A stretch of 64,000 nt of DNA. Origin: Candidatus Methanomethylophilaceae archaeon. Its GTDB lineage: Archaea; Thermoplasmatota; Thermoplasmata; Methanomassiliicoccales; Methanomethylophilaceae. The stretch covers positions 1 through 64,000 of the forward strand of contig CALUHR010000001.1 of assembly GCA_944320495.1 (NCBI GenBank), read 5' to 3'. The notes under the pieces are model-generated. The model was not told the DNA's origin. It did not search any database and saw only the letters and a list, made by a program, of their open reading frames with translations. Below, piece after piece: positions 38,961 through 47,734 of this stretch (positions are counted from its first letter, which is position 1; every line of letters starts with the position of its first letter). The position numbers and the translations under genes were made by a program.

Positions 38961-39666
38961 CGCGGGTATCGACTGGGAGTACGGCAGGGCCGCCTCCGAT
39001 GCGGTGGAGTGGCTCCTGAAGGAGGGATTCCTGAAAGAGGACGACTGCTCCATGAACGTCGCCTGCGGTCGCGGCGGATTCGCCGTTCCGATGAGCAGGG
39101 CGGTCCGTGTGCTGGTCTGCATGGACAGCAGCAGGGACTCCCTCGACATAACCGGTCAGCGCTGCGCCGGGGGATGTCGCACCGAGCTCTTTCAGCAGGA
39201 CTGGCGCTCCTACGTCCCCGCCAGGGGGAGGTACGACTCATGTGTCATGTCGCCGTCGTACCTGTGCTTCAACATGGAGGCCATACGCAGGATCGAGACA
39301 GTCTCCAAAAGGGGATGCGCCGTGGTCTTCCCGCTAGAGTTCGACTACCGCAGGCTCCGGAAGGGATTCCTCCAGAGTCTCGGCGTCGATGCGGGCTTCC
39401 TGTCGATGCCGGAGTTCCCTGACCCGCGCCCGTTCGCCGTCTGGCTGTCGGAGAAGGGCAGGAACATGGAGACGCGTCGCTTCCAGTCCACAGTGGAGTG
39501 TCCCGACGAGGTCTTCAGGACGGCGATCGTCCGCGATTCCGTCCTTCACGGGGCCGACGAGGCCGCCGCAGCCTCCATGGCCGACAGATACGTCTCGAAG
39601 GTCAGCAGGGGCGGTGCGGTCAAGTACAAGTTCTCCGCCAACGTCGTTGCCTGGAACATGGTGCGA
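38944..39666 (+). CDS. methyltransferase-like protein of unknown specificity, ending in CGA
   Basis: A 240-residue protein. MNVACGRGGFAVPMSRAVRV near residue 40 resembles a class I methyltransferase motif I (acidic, G-x-G), CMDSSRDSLDI follows at the motif II position, and YDSCVMSPSYLCFNMEAIRRI near 100 fits motif IV. Substrate unknown. It overlaps the DUF2085 gene and closes the Tad-like run. The first in-frame YGA is CGA at 39664-39666 after VAWNMV; TAA comes seven codons later. It could also be a corrinoid or lipid-modifying enzyme of this group. Confidence 0.55.
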
Positions 39667-39852
39667 TCAAGTTCGGATCGTGGATAAGGGTGAGACGAGC
39701 AGGCACGAAGTCCTGACGCCGGCCCGGCATGGTTGAAAGTTGAGGCACGCGGGTCTGTCTAAAGATGCGTGTATGTCGCACGGGTCTTACTGGCTACTCG
39801 TCTCGACACGCCGTATCGGGACGTATTGAAAAAGCCTTCGGAGAGGTTTGTC

Positions 39853-39873
39853 GGGAGGGGTGTTGCCCCTCCC
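39853..39873. terminator. hairpin before the nrdJ stop
   Basis: GGGAGGGG at 39853-39860 pairs with CCCCTCCC at 39866-39873 around a 5-base loop, between the convergent methyltransferase-like and nrdJ genes. The rest of the gap 39667-39880 shows nothing definite. Confidence 0.5.
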
Positions 39874-39880
39874 ATGAGAT

Positions 39881-42118
39881 TCACTCGCACTTGGTCCATC
39901 CGCAGGACTTGCAGACGTTGCAGCCGCCCTGGAACTCGAGCTCCGCCCCGCACTTGGGGCAGGGGTTCTTGATCTCCCTGACGGGTGTCTCCTCCGGTGC
40001 CTCCTCGGGGATCCCGCGGATCTGGGTCTGCATCTCGTTGTACATGTCCATCAGCGCCCAGCCGACGGCCATGGGGCAGCAGGATCCGAGGGAGGTGTCC
40101 CTCTTGGTGTGGGTCCTGACCACGTAGGATGGGCAGGAGCCGCAGGACTTGAGCTGGTCGACGATCTTGTCGATGCTGCATCCGGACCTGGCGGCCAGGG
40201 AGATCATTCTGGACAGTCCGACCATGAAGTTGTTGCATCCGCCGGTGGATCCCTTGTTGAGGTAGGCCTCCTTGAGCTCGCCGGTGTCGGGGTCGAAGAA
40301 CGCGGTGCAGTGCAGGCTGCCGCATCCGGTCATCAGCTTCCTCTTCTTGCCGACGACGTTGTTGCTGACCTCCTCGACGGCCCCGCGCTTCTCCTCCTTG
40401 ACGGCGGGTGCGGGCGCAGGTTCGGGGGCCTTGTCCTTGGTTGAGAGGATGCCGAGGCGCTTGCAGCCGTCGCGGAAGACGGTGACACCCTTGCATCCGG
40501 ACTCCCATGCGAGCATGTAGATGTTGTAGACGTCCTTCTCGGGGAAGTCCTCGGGGAGATTGACGGTGGAGCTGATCGACGCGTCGATGTGCTTCTGCCA
40601 GGTGGCCTGCATCCCGATCCTGTTCTTGTAGTCAAGGTTCTGGGCGGTGACGAAGTATCCGGGGAGCTGCTCCTCGGTCGTCACGTCGGGGTGCCTGTCC
40701 ATGTAGGACTGCACGATGGGGGTGTAGACCTTGTAGTACTCGTCGTGGTCCGAGAGGGAGGTGGTCCTCCTCTCGTACGAGATGGCGAAGATCGGCTCGA
40801 TGCCGCCGGAGATGCCCAGCATGGTCGAGAGCGTCCCGGTGGGGGCGATGGTGAGGAGCTGGGAGTTCCTGAGTCCGTACTCGGCGACCAGGGCGCGGGT
40901 CTCGTCGGAGGCGTTCTCCTTGAAGAAGGGAGATTCGAGGATCTGCTCGGGGACGCACTTGGCGAACATGCCCTTGTCCCTGGCCAGGACGGCGGACTCG
41001 TTGAGGGCGGTGTCCATCATGAGCCTTCCGAGCTTGTCGCAGAAGTCGACGGCCTCGGGGGATCCGTAGGTGTAGCCGAGCATGATCAGCATGTCGGCGA
41101 GTCCCATGATGCCCAGCCCGATCTGCCTCCAGTTGCTGACGGACTCCTTCTGCTCCTGCAGGGGGTGCAGCGGGAGCCCCTCCTCCAGCACGTCGTTCAG
41201 GGCGCGGACGCAGATGCGGACCGACTCGATGAAGTCCTCGGACTGGAACTTCCCGTCTCTTACGAAGGCGGCCAGGTTCATGCTTCCGAGGAGGCAGCTG
41301 CCTCCGGCCGGGAGCGGCTCCTCGGCGCAGGGGTTGGTTCCGGCGTAGGAGTAGTCGGGGAACTCGGAGAGGAGGTTCCAGGAAGAGATCCTGTCCCAGA
41401 ACAGGCATCCGGGCTCTCCGTAGTCCCAGTTGTTGTAGCATAGCCTCTCGAAGAACGCGTTGGCGTCGAGCTCCTTCTCGATGTGCTGGTTGCTCTCGGG
41501 GCGGTCGAACCACTGGATGAACTTCCTCCTGTCCCTGACGCAGTTCATGAACTCGTCGGTCACGCGGATGGACATGTTGGCCTTGGTGACCCTCTCGAGG
41601 TCGGTCTTGACGGACATGAACTCCTCGAGGTCGGGGTGCTCGCACGACATGGTGAGCATCAGCGCGCCGCGCCTACCGTGCTGGCCGATGAGGCCGGTGA
41701 CCATGGAGAAGAGGTCGGTGAAGGACACAGCACCGGAGGTCTCCGAGGCGGTGTTGTTGATCCTGGCTCCCCTGGGGGCGAGCTTGGAGATGTCGATTCC
41801 GCATCCTCCGCCGTAGCTGAAGGTGCGGGCGAGCCTCCCGGCGGTCTCGAAGATGGACTCGATGGAGTCCTCGGGCGGACTGAGCACGTAGCAGTTGGAA
41901 TATGTGACCTTGAGCCCACCCTTGTAGAGGCCCCTGTTGGCGAGGATCCTACCTCCGAAGAGGAACTTCTTCTCGGCGATCAGCCTGCGGAGGTCCTGGT
42001 CCCCGTTGCTGACCCTGTCGAGCCACTCGTCGAAGGTCTCCCCGTCGTGGCAGTACTTCTTGTTCCAAATGTCTATTCCAAGCTGATTGTCGCTTCCAAG
42101 CCAATCCTCGATCTGCAC
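39881..42118 (-). CDS. nrdJ: adenosylcobalamin-dependent (class II) ribonucleotide reductase
   Basis: A 745-residue enzyme reducing ribonucleotides to deoxyribonucleotides using a B12 radical. CYVLSPPEDSIESIFETAG near residue 70 holds the first active-site Cys, NPCAEEPLPAGGSCLLGSMN near 255 the N-x-C-x-E active site, and APTGTLSTMLGISGGIEP near 430 the phosphate loop. The C-terminus has CPKCGAELEFQGGCNVCKSC, a zinc-ribbon tail replacing the redox CxxC. Start GTG at 42118 with GGGGGGAG upstream and QIEDWLG as first residues. Ends with TGA. No in-frame CGA. Confidence 0.95.
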   Translation of the reverse strand: MQIEDWLGSDNQLGIDIWNKKYCHDGETFDEWLDRVSNGDQDLRRLIAEKKFLFGGRILANRGLYKGGLKVTYSNCYVLSPPEDSIESIFETAGRLARTFSYGGGCGIDISKLAPRGARINNTASETSGAVSFTDLFSMVTGLIGQHGRRGALMLTMSCEHPDLEEFMSVKTDLERVTKANMSIRVTDEFMNCVRDRRKFIQWFDRPESNQHIEKELDANAFFERLCYNNWDYGEPGCLFWDRISSWNLLSEFPDYSYAGTNPCAEEPLPAGGSCLLGSMNLAAFVRDGKFQSEDFIESVRICVRALNDVLEEGLPLHPLQEQKESVSNWRQIGLGIMGLADMLIMLGYTYGSPEAVDFCDKLGRLMMDTALNESAVLARDKGMFAKCVPEQILESPFFKENASDETRALVAEYGLRNSQLLTIAPTGTLSTMLGISGGIEPIFAISYERRTTSLSDHDEYYKVYTPIVQSYMDRHPDVTTEEQLPGYFVTAQNLDYKNRIGMQATWQKHIDASISSTVNLPEDFPEKDVYNIYMLAWESGCKGVTVFRDGCKRLGILSTKDKAPEPAPAPAVKEEKRGAVEEVSNNVVGKKRKLMTGCGSLHCTAFFDPDTGELKEAYLNKGSTGGCNNFMVGLSRMISLAARSGCSIDKIVDQLKSCGSCPSYVVRTHTKRDTSLGSCCPMAVGWALMDMYNEMQTQIRGIPEEAPEETPVREIKNPCPKCGAELEFQGGCNVCKSCGWTKCE

Positions 42119-42346
42119 TTCTCTCCCCCCGATGATTCCTCTCTTTTCGTTCGAGCCCAAGGTAACTTTTCCCCCTATTAAGGTCCAACGTGGATTATGC
42201 ATCCATCCATTATAAATTGGTGTGCAGATGTCGACAATGGACTGTTCTTTGTTAAGCTATGAGCTAGATTATTCCATAAATGTCTGAAATCAGACGATTT
42301 TCGGCGGAAACAAGGCGATAGAGGAGGGGGAGGGACCCCCATCCCG

Positions 42347-43846
42347 TCACTGGCCGGGGCTCTGGCTCTTCCTGAGCAGCTCCATCTTGTCGGAGTAGTA
42401 GGACGGACTCATGTCCATATGGTGGACATGGGGGTTCTCGAACCTCTGCTCCTCCTCCCATATCTCCTCGGAGAGCTGCCTCCTCACATGGGCGCGGATG
42501 TCCCCGAGGGGGACGAAGGGCGCGACGCGCTCCCCCTTGGACACAACCTTCCTGAGAAGGGGCTTCGCGGTGCAATCCGTGAGCACGACGTCCTTCCAGG
42601 GACGTACGGTGTCGATGCACCTGTACGGTTCGGAGAGGTCCACCTCCTCGTAGTCGTGGGTTATCAGGTCGGCGGTGGCATGGCCGGTGGAGTCGTACAC
42701 CCTGTACACGGCCTTCCTGCCTGGGTTTGTGATCTTCTCGACGGTCTCCGAGACCTTGATTTTCGGCACGACGGTGCCGTCGCGCTCCAGCGCTGCGATC
42801 TTGTAGACGCCTCCGAACACCGGGTCGCTGCTGGAAGTGATGAGCCTCTCGCCCACCCCGAATGCGTCGATGCATCCGCCCTGGTCTATGATCGAGCTGA
42901 TGGAATGCTCATCGAGGCTGTTGGACGCGACGATCCTGCAGTCCTCCAGGCCGGCGGCGTCGAGCATCCTGCGCACCTCCTTGGTTAGATAGGCGAGGTC
43001 GCCGGAGTCCAGGCGGACCCCCTTGAGCCTCCTGCCCATGGGTTCCAGGACCTCCTTCGCGCAGCGTATGGCGTTGGGGGTCCCGGATCTGAGCACATCG
43101 TAGGTGTCGATCAGCAGGATGGTGTCGTCCGGGTACAGTCTGGCGTAGCTCTCGAAGGCCTCGTACTCCGAGCGGTGGTACATGACCCAGCTGTGGGCCA
43201 TGGTACCCGTGATGGGTATGCCGAACATCTTGCCGGCGAGGACGGTGGCGCTGCCGGACGCCCCGCCGATATAGGCGGCCCTGGCTCCGTAGACGGCGGC
43301 ATCCATGTTGTGCGCCCTGCGGGCGCCGAAGTCGGAGACGCCCCTGCCCCTGGCCGCCCTGACGATGCGGGCGGTCTTGGTGGCGATGAGCGACTGATGG
43401 TTGAACTGCGCGAGGATGGCGGTCTCTATCATCTGCGCGTCTATCATCGGGGCGGTGACGGTGATCACCGGCTCACCGGGATAGATGACGGTGCCCTCGT
43501 CGAAGGCGCAGACGTCTCCCCTGAAGCGGAAGCCCCTCAGGAACTCGAGGAACCTCTCGTCGAACATCCCCAGCGAGTTGAGGTAGTCTATGTCGTCATC
43601 GTCGAAGTGCATCTCCGTGATGAACTCGACGATCTGTTCCAGGCCGGCGAAAACAGCGTAGCCTCCCCCGTCCGGGACCCTGCGGAAGTACACATCGAAG
43701 GTGGCGATGTCGTCGCATCCCTCGATGAAGTATCCGTTGGACATAGTCAGTTCATACAGGTCCATCACCATGGACAGGTTGCGTCTGTCTCCCATGCTCA
43801 TGAGAACGCTCTCCGCTCGCCGCCCCATCGTCGCATCGTAGTTCAT
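42347..43846 (-). CDS. pncB: nicotinate phosphoribosyltransferase
   Basis: A 499-residue NAPRTase. LYELTMSNGYFIEGCDDIATFD in parts near residue 30, FNHQSLIATKTARIVRAARG near 155, DFGARRAHNMDAAVYGARAA near 180, GTMAHSWVMYH near 212 and RLDSGDL near 285 mark the family. It makes nicotinate mononucleotide from nicotinate and PRPP for NAD salvage. The C-terminal 90 residues extend beyond the core. Its start overlaps the alcohol dehydrogenase stop (ATGA), so the two are co-transcribed. Ends with TGA. Confidence 0.92.
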   Translation of the reverse strand: MNYDATMGRRAESVLMSMGDRRNLSMVMDLYELTMSNGYFIEGCDDIATFDVYFRRVPDGGGYAVFAGLEQIVEFITEMHFDDDDIDYLNSLGMFDERFLEFLRGFRFRGDVCAFDEGTVIYPGEPVITVTAPMIDAQMIETAILAQFNHQSLIATKTARIVRAARGRGVSDFGARRAHNMDAAVYGARAAYIGGASGSATVLAGKMFGIPITGTMAHSWVMYHRSEYEAFESYARLYPDDTILLIDTYDVLRSGTPNAIRCAKEVLEPMGRRLKGVRLDSGDLAYLTKEVRRMLDAAGLEDCRIVASNSLDEHSISSIIDQGGCIDAFGVGERLITSSSDPVFGGVYKIAALERDGTVVPKIKVSETVEKITNPGRKAVYRVYDSTGHATADLITHDYEEVDLSEPYRCIDTVRPWKDVVLTDCTAKPLLRKVVSKGERVAPFVPLGDIRAHVRRQLSEEIWEEEQRFENPHVHHMDMSPSYYSDKMELLRKSQSPGQ

Positions 43847-44901
43847 TCTTTTGGGGCCGGATCCATCACCAGGGCGACCTTCATGATCCCGTCGCCGCGC
43901 TCGGAGAAGAGGTCGTAGGCCTCCATCGCCCTGCTGAATGGGAACCTGTGCGTGATCAGGCAGGACGCGTCCACTCTTCCCGCGGCGATGAGTTCCATAA
44001 TCTCGCCGCAGTGGCATCCGTCCACGCCCCCGGTCTTGAAGGTGAGGTTCTTGCCGTACATGTCGGGGAGCGGCAGTGTCTGGGTCTCCTCGTACATCGC
44101 CACGACAACGACGACGGCGTTCGGTCTCGCGATCCGCCAGGCGGTCTGCAGAGTGTCCCTGCCCCCGGCGACCTCAAGGACAACGTCTGCCCCGCGGCCG
44201 TCCGTCAACCCCTCGATGACCGTGCGCGGGTCCTCCGTTGCTGGGTCGATGTGGATGTCGCCGATGCCGTGCCTCCTCGCGAATACGAGGCGGAACGGGT
44301 CGGTGTCGATCAGGACGATCTTCGCAGGGTTGCGCAGGGCGGCCATCATGGCGCAGCACAGTCCCGTCGGTCCAGCGCCTATGATCGCCACCACGTCGCC
44401 CTCCGAGATGCCGCCGATGTCAACCGCCCAATATCCCGTGGAGAGGAGGTCCCCGGTCAGGAGGGCCCTCTCGTCGGAGACGCCGTCGGGGATCCGAGTG
44501 AGGCAGTTGTCCGCGTAGGGTACGCGCGCGTACTCCGCCTGTCCCCCGTCGATCCTGCAGCCCAGGGCCCATCCGCCCTTGGGGTCCGTGCAGTTGTTCA
44601 CCCAGCCATGCCTGCAGAAGAAGCAGTCCCCACAATAGGTCTCGCAGTTCACCGCGACCCTGTCCCCCGGCCTTATGCCATGCACATCCTCCCCGACATC
44701 GGTCACGACGCCGACGAACTCGTGGCCTACGGCGATGCCCGGGACGGCCCTGGGCACGGCCCCGGCGCGTATGTGCAGGTCGCTGGTGCAGATCGCAGCC
44801 ATGGTCACCCTGACGATCGCGTCCCTCGGGTCTTGGATACAGGGTTCCGGCTTCTCGGTGATGCGGAAATCGCCCTTTCCGACGTAGGTTACCGCCTTCA
44901 T
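43843..44901 (-). CDS. zinc-dependent alcohol dehydrogenase family protein
   Basis: A 352-residue MDR enzyme. ICTSDLHIRAG near residue 38 has the catalytic zinc Cys, GHEFVGVVTDVGEDV near 60 the zinc His/Glu, CGDCFFCRHGWVNNC near 92 the structural-zinc cysteines, and GAGPTGLCCAMMAAL near 172 the NAD(P) fold. It oxidises or reduces an alcohol or polyol. On the minus strand GGATATAGG at about 44920-44928 is a TATA-like box some 20-25 bases before the ATG. Followed directly by pncB. Confidence 0.9.
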   Translation of the reverse strand: MKAVTYVGKGDFRITEKPEPCIQDPRDAIVRVTMAAICTSDLHIRAGAVPRAVPGIAVGHEFVGVVTDVGEDVHGIRPGDRVAVNCETYCGDCFFCRHGWVNNCTDPKGGWALGCRIDGGQAEYARVPYADNCLTRIPDGVSDERALLTGDLLSTGYWAVDIGGISEGDVVAIIGAGPTGLCCAMMAALRNPAKIVLIDTDPFRLVFARRHGIGDIHIDPATEDPRTVIEGLTDGRGADVVLEVAGGRDTLQTAWRIARPNAVVVVVAMYEETQTLPLPDMYGKNLTFKTGGVDGCHCGEIMELIAAGRVDASCLITHRFPFSRAMEAYDLFSERGDGIMKVALVMDPAPKE

Positions 44902-44959
44902 GCCCCCTGGATGAGGAGGACCCTATATCCATCCAGCGGACCGGATCGGGGCGGAAGTA

Positions 44960-44971
44960 CTGTTATATAGA
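44960..44971 (+). promoter_or_regulatory. TATA-like box upstream of psmB
   Basis: TGTTATATAGAGG lies about 80 bases before the proteasome beta ATG, in the divergent gap shared with the alcohol dehydrogenase promoter. A T-run near 45012-45017 could be a second element. Confidence 0.4.
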
Positions 44972-45044
44972 GGTCCATCCTTCCCAATTGACAGCACGGT
45001 CGAGGACGGTGCCTTTTTCCATCACTCGATGAGGAGATTGACCA

Positions 45045-45677
45045 ATGACTGAGGACACTCTTAAGACTGGCACGACCACAATAGGGCTCAAGCTGAAGGA
45101 CGGAGTCATACTGGCCTCCGACCAGAGGGCCACGATGAGCAACCTCATCGCCCACAGCCATGTCCAGAAGGTCTACAGGCTCTCGGACAACATCGGCATG
45201 ACCATCGCCGGGGTAGTCGGGGACGCCCAGCTCATGGTCCGCTACATGCAGAGCGAGATCTCCATCTACACGATGAAGAAGGGAGCACCCATGTCCGTCA
45301 CCGCGGCCGCCACCCTCATCGCCAGCGTCATCCGTCAGGGATTCTATCTCGGACTCATCGTCGGAGGATATGACAGGACCGGAGGGCACATCTTCAGCAT
45401 CGACGGCGCCGGAGGATACATCGAGGACAACTACTGCTCCGTCGGATCCGGCTCCCTCTTCGCCCTCGGCGCGCTCGAGTCCAACTTCAAGGAGGGCATG
45501 ACCAAGGAGGAGGGCATCGATGTTGCCATCACCGCCCTCAACTCCGCCAGGAGGAGGGACAACTGCACCGGAGACGGCATGCTCATCTCCTACATCGGCC
45601 CGGACGGCTACGAGGAGATCCCACGCGACAGGATCGTCTCCCGCTGCGAGGAGCTCGGGTTCAACTTCCCCAACTGA
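45045..45677 (+). CDS. psmB: 20S proteasome beta subunit
   Basis: A 210-residue protein. A short propeptide (about 8 residues) precedes GTTTIGLKLKDGVILASD, so the catalytic Thr is residue 9. ASDQRATMSNLIA, GVVGDAQLMVRYM, and YCSVGSGSLFALGALES are typical. Forms the proteolytic rings of the archaeal proteasome. ATGA... start is preceded by GAGGAG at about -14. Ends with TGA. A gap of 71 bases with poly-T leads to aCPSF1. Confidence 0.95.
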   Translation: MTEDTLKTGTTTIGLKLKDGVILASDQRATMSNLIAHSHVQKVYRLSDNIGMTIAGVVGDAQLMVRYMQSEISIYTMKKGAPMSVTAAATLIASVIRQGFYLGLIVGGYDRTGGHIFSIDGAGGYIEDNYCSVGSGSLFALGALESNFKEGMTKEEGIDVAITALNSARRRDNCTGDGMLISYIGPDGYEEIPRDRIVSRCEELGFNFPN

Positions 45678-45748
45678 GATTCATCACAAACCCCTTCCCA
45701 AAACCGATTTTCTACTCTCTTCAATCAAGATAGCAAGCAGGTCATCAC

Positions 45749-47653
45749 ATGAATGTCGACAGACTTTTCGACTCCCTGAGGGAGGAGGTGAGACGCGCGA
45801 TGCCCCCGGACGTAAGCATCAAGGACATCAAGTTCGAGGGGCCGCTGGTGGTCGTGTACACGGACGAGTACGAGAAGCTCTCCGCCAACGACTCGGTCGC
45901 CAGGACAGTGGCGCAGACGATACACCGCAGGGTGGACATACGCCCCGACCCCGCCGGACTAGAGGACCCGGCGAAGGTCGAGGAGATGATCCGCTCCATG
46001 ATTCCCGAGAAGGCGGACATCTTCGACATCAACTTCCTTGAGGAGACCGGGGAGGCCCTGGTCGAGGCGATCAACCCGTCAGAGGTGGTCGGGAAGGAGG
46101 GCAAGCTGCTGGCCGACCTGCGCAAGCAGTCCGGATGGAACGTCAAGGTCATCCGCGCCCCGCCGATACCGTCCAAGACCGTCTCCGACGTGAGGGGGTA
46201 CCTGAGGGTCAACCACGAGGAGCGCCAGGAGATGCTGACATCGGTCGCCAGGCGCATCGCCAGGCCGAAGCTCGAGGGGGAGCAGTGGGTCCGTGTCACC
46301 GCCATGGGCGGATTCAGGCAGGTCGGACGCTCCGCGTCCCTCCTGACCACCCGTGAGAGCAAGATCCTCATCGACTGCGGTCTCGACCCGTCCTCGGACA
46401 ACACGCCATACTTCGGCATCCCGGAGGCCCAGCCTCTGGCGGACATCGATGCCGTCGTCATCACCCATGCCCATCTGGACCACTGCGGCACCCTTCCGGC
46501 GCTGTTCAAGTACGGTTACAGGGGGCCCGTGTACTGCACGCCGCCCACCAGGGACCTCATGGCGCTGCTCCAGTTGGACAACATCAAGCTGGGGTTCGGG
46601 GAGAACAAGAAGACCCCCTACGAGGCGCAGCACGTCAGGCAGGAGATCCTGCACACGATCACGCTCAAGTACAACGAGGTCACCGACATCGCTCCGGATG
46701 TGCGCCTCACCTTCTACAACGCCGGACACATCCTCGGTTCCGCCATCGCCCACTTCCACATCGGCGAGGGCCTGCACAACGTGGCCTTCTCCGGCGATAC
46801 CAAGTACGAGAAGACCTGGCTGTTCAATCCCGCGAACACGAGGTTCCCCAGGCTCGAGACCCTGGTCATGGAGTCCACCTACGGAGGCCACAACGACATG
46901 CAGCCCTCCAGGGCGGATGCGTCCGAGCAGCTAGGTCAGTACCTGCAGCAGGCCGTCGAGCACGGCGGCAAGGTGCTGATCCCCGTCTTCGCCGTCGGAA
47001 GGTCCCAGGAGGTCATGCTGGTCATCGAGGAGCTCATCCGCACCGGCAAGATCCCCAAGATGACCGTGTGGCTCGACGGTATGATCTGGGAGGCCACAGC
47101 CATCCACACCGCGTACCCCGAGTACCTCAACAGCCAACTCAGGACCCAGATATTCCAGCAGAACAACAACCCGTTCCTGTCCCCCATCTTCAAGAGGGTC
47201 GAGACGGCCGACATGAGAGAGGAGATCTGCCACTCGCCCGACCCGTGCATCGTGCTCGCCACGAGCGGTATGATGTCCGGCGGACCGGTCATGGAGTACT
47301 TCCGCGAGTGGGCGGACGACGAGAGGAACTGGCTGCTCTTCGTAGGTTACCAGTCCGAGGGGAGCATCGGCCGCACCATCCAGAGGGGCAGGCCGGAGAT
47401 CACCCTCAACATGCGCGGCAAGCCGATCACCCTGAAGATCAAGATGCAGAGGGAGACGGTGGACGGATTCTCCGGACACTCGGACAGGAAGCAGCTCATG
47501 CGCTACATATCGTCCCTCGACCCGAAGCCGGACAGGATCATCATCGGGCACGGCGACGACCGCAAGTGCACGGACCTGGCGTCCTCGATCTACAAGAAGT
47601 ACGGCATCGAGACCAAGGCCCCGCAGAACCTCGAGACCATCAGGCTCAGGTGA
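45749..47653 (+). CDS. archaeal CPSF-type KH/beta-CASP ribonuclease (aCPSF1)
   Basis: A 634-residue RNase. Residues 1-170 hold two KH-like domains; the metallo-beta-lactamase domain begins near 180 with VTAMGGFRQVGRSA and has THAHLDHCGTLP near 240; the beta-CASP part includes TLVMESTYGG near 370 and PVFAVGRSQE near 410; GFSGHSDRKQLM near 572 closes the site. In archaea this enzyme cuts 3' ends and terminates transcription. It ends with TGA and is followed by a strong hairpin. No internal CGA. Confidence 0.95.
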   Translation: MNVDRLFDSLREEVRRAMPPDVSIKDIKFEGPLVVVYTDEYEKLSANDSVARTVAQTIHRRVDIRPDPAGLEDPAKVEEMIRSMIPEKADIFDINFLEETGEALVEAINPSEVVGKEGKLLADLRKQSGWNVKVIRAPPIPSKTVSDVRGYLRVNHEERQEMLTSVARRIARPKLEGEQWVRVTAMGGFRQVGRSASLLTTRESKILIDCGLDPSSDNTPYFGIPEAQPLADIDAVVITHAHLDHCGTLPALFKYGYRGPVYCTPPTRDLMALLQLDNIKLGFGENKKTPYEAQHVRQEILHTITLKYNEVTDIAPDVRLTFYNAGHILGSAIAHFHIGEGLHNVAFSGDTKYEKTWLFNPANTRFPRLETLVMESTYGGHNDMQPSRADASEQLGQYLQQAVEHGGKVLIPVFAVGRSQEVMLVIEELIRTGKIPKMTVWLDGMIWEATAIHTAYPEYLNSQLRTQIFQQNNNPFLSPIFKRVETADMREEICHSPDPCIVLATSGMMSGGPVMEYFREWADDERNWLLFVGYQSEGSIGRTIQRGRPEITLNMRGKPITLKIKMQRETVDGFSGHSDRKQLMRYISSLDPKPDRIIIGHGDDRKCTDLASSIYKKYGIETKAPQNLETIRLR

Positions 47654-47666
47654 AAAACATCCCCAT

Positions 47667-47689
47667 CCCCCGGCGGATCCTGCCGGGGG
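47667..47689. terminator. hairpin between aCPSF1 and the surface protein
   Basis: CCCCCGGC at 47667-47674 pairs with GCCGGGGG at 47682-47689 around a 7-base loop, between convergent genes. Confidence 0.5.
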
Positions 47690-47734
47690 ACGGTTCTCAA
47701 GAAGTTTCGGAGGGACGGCGGTGCCGCCCCGGAC

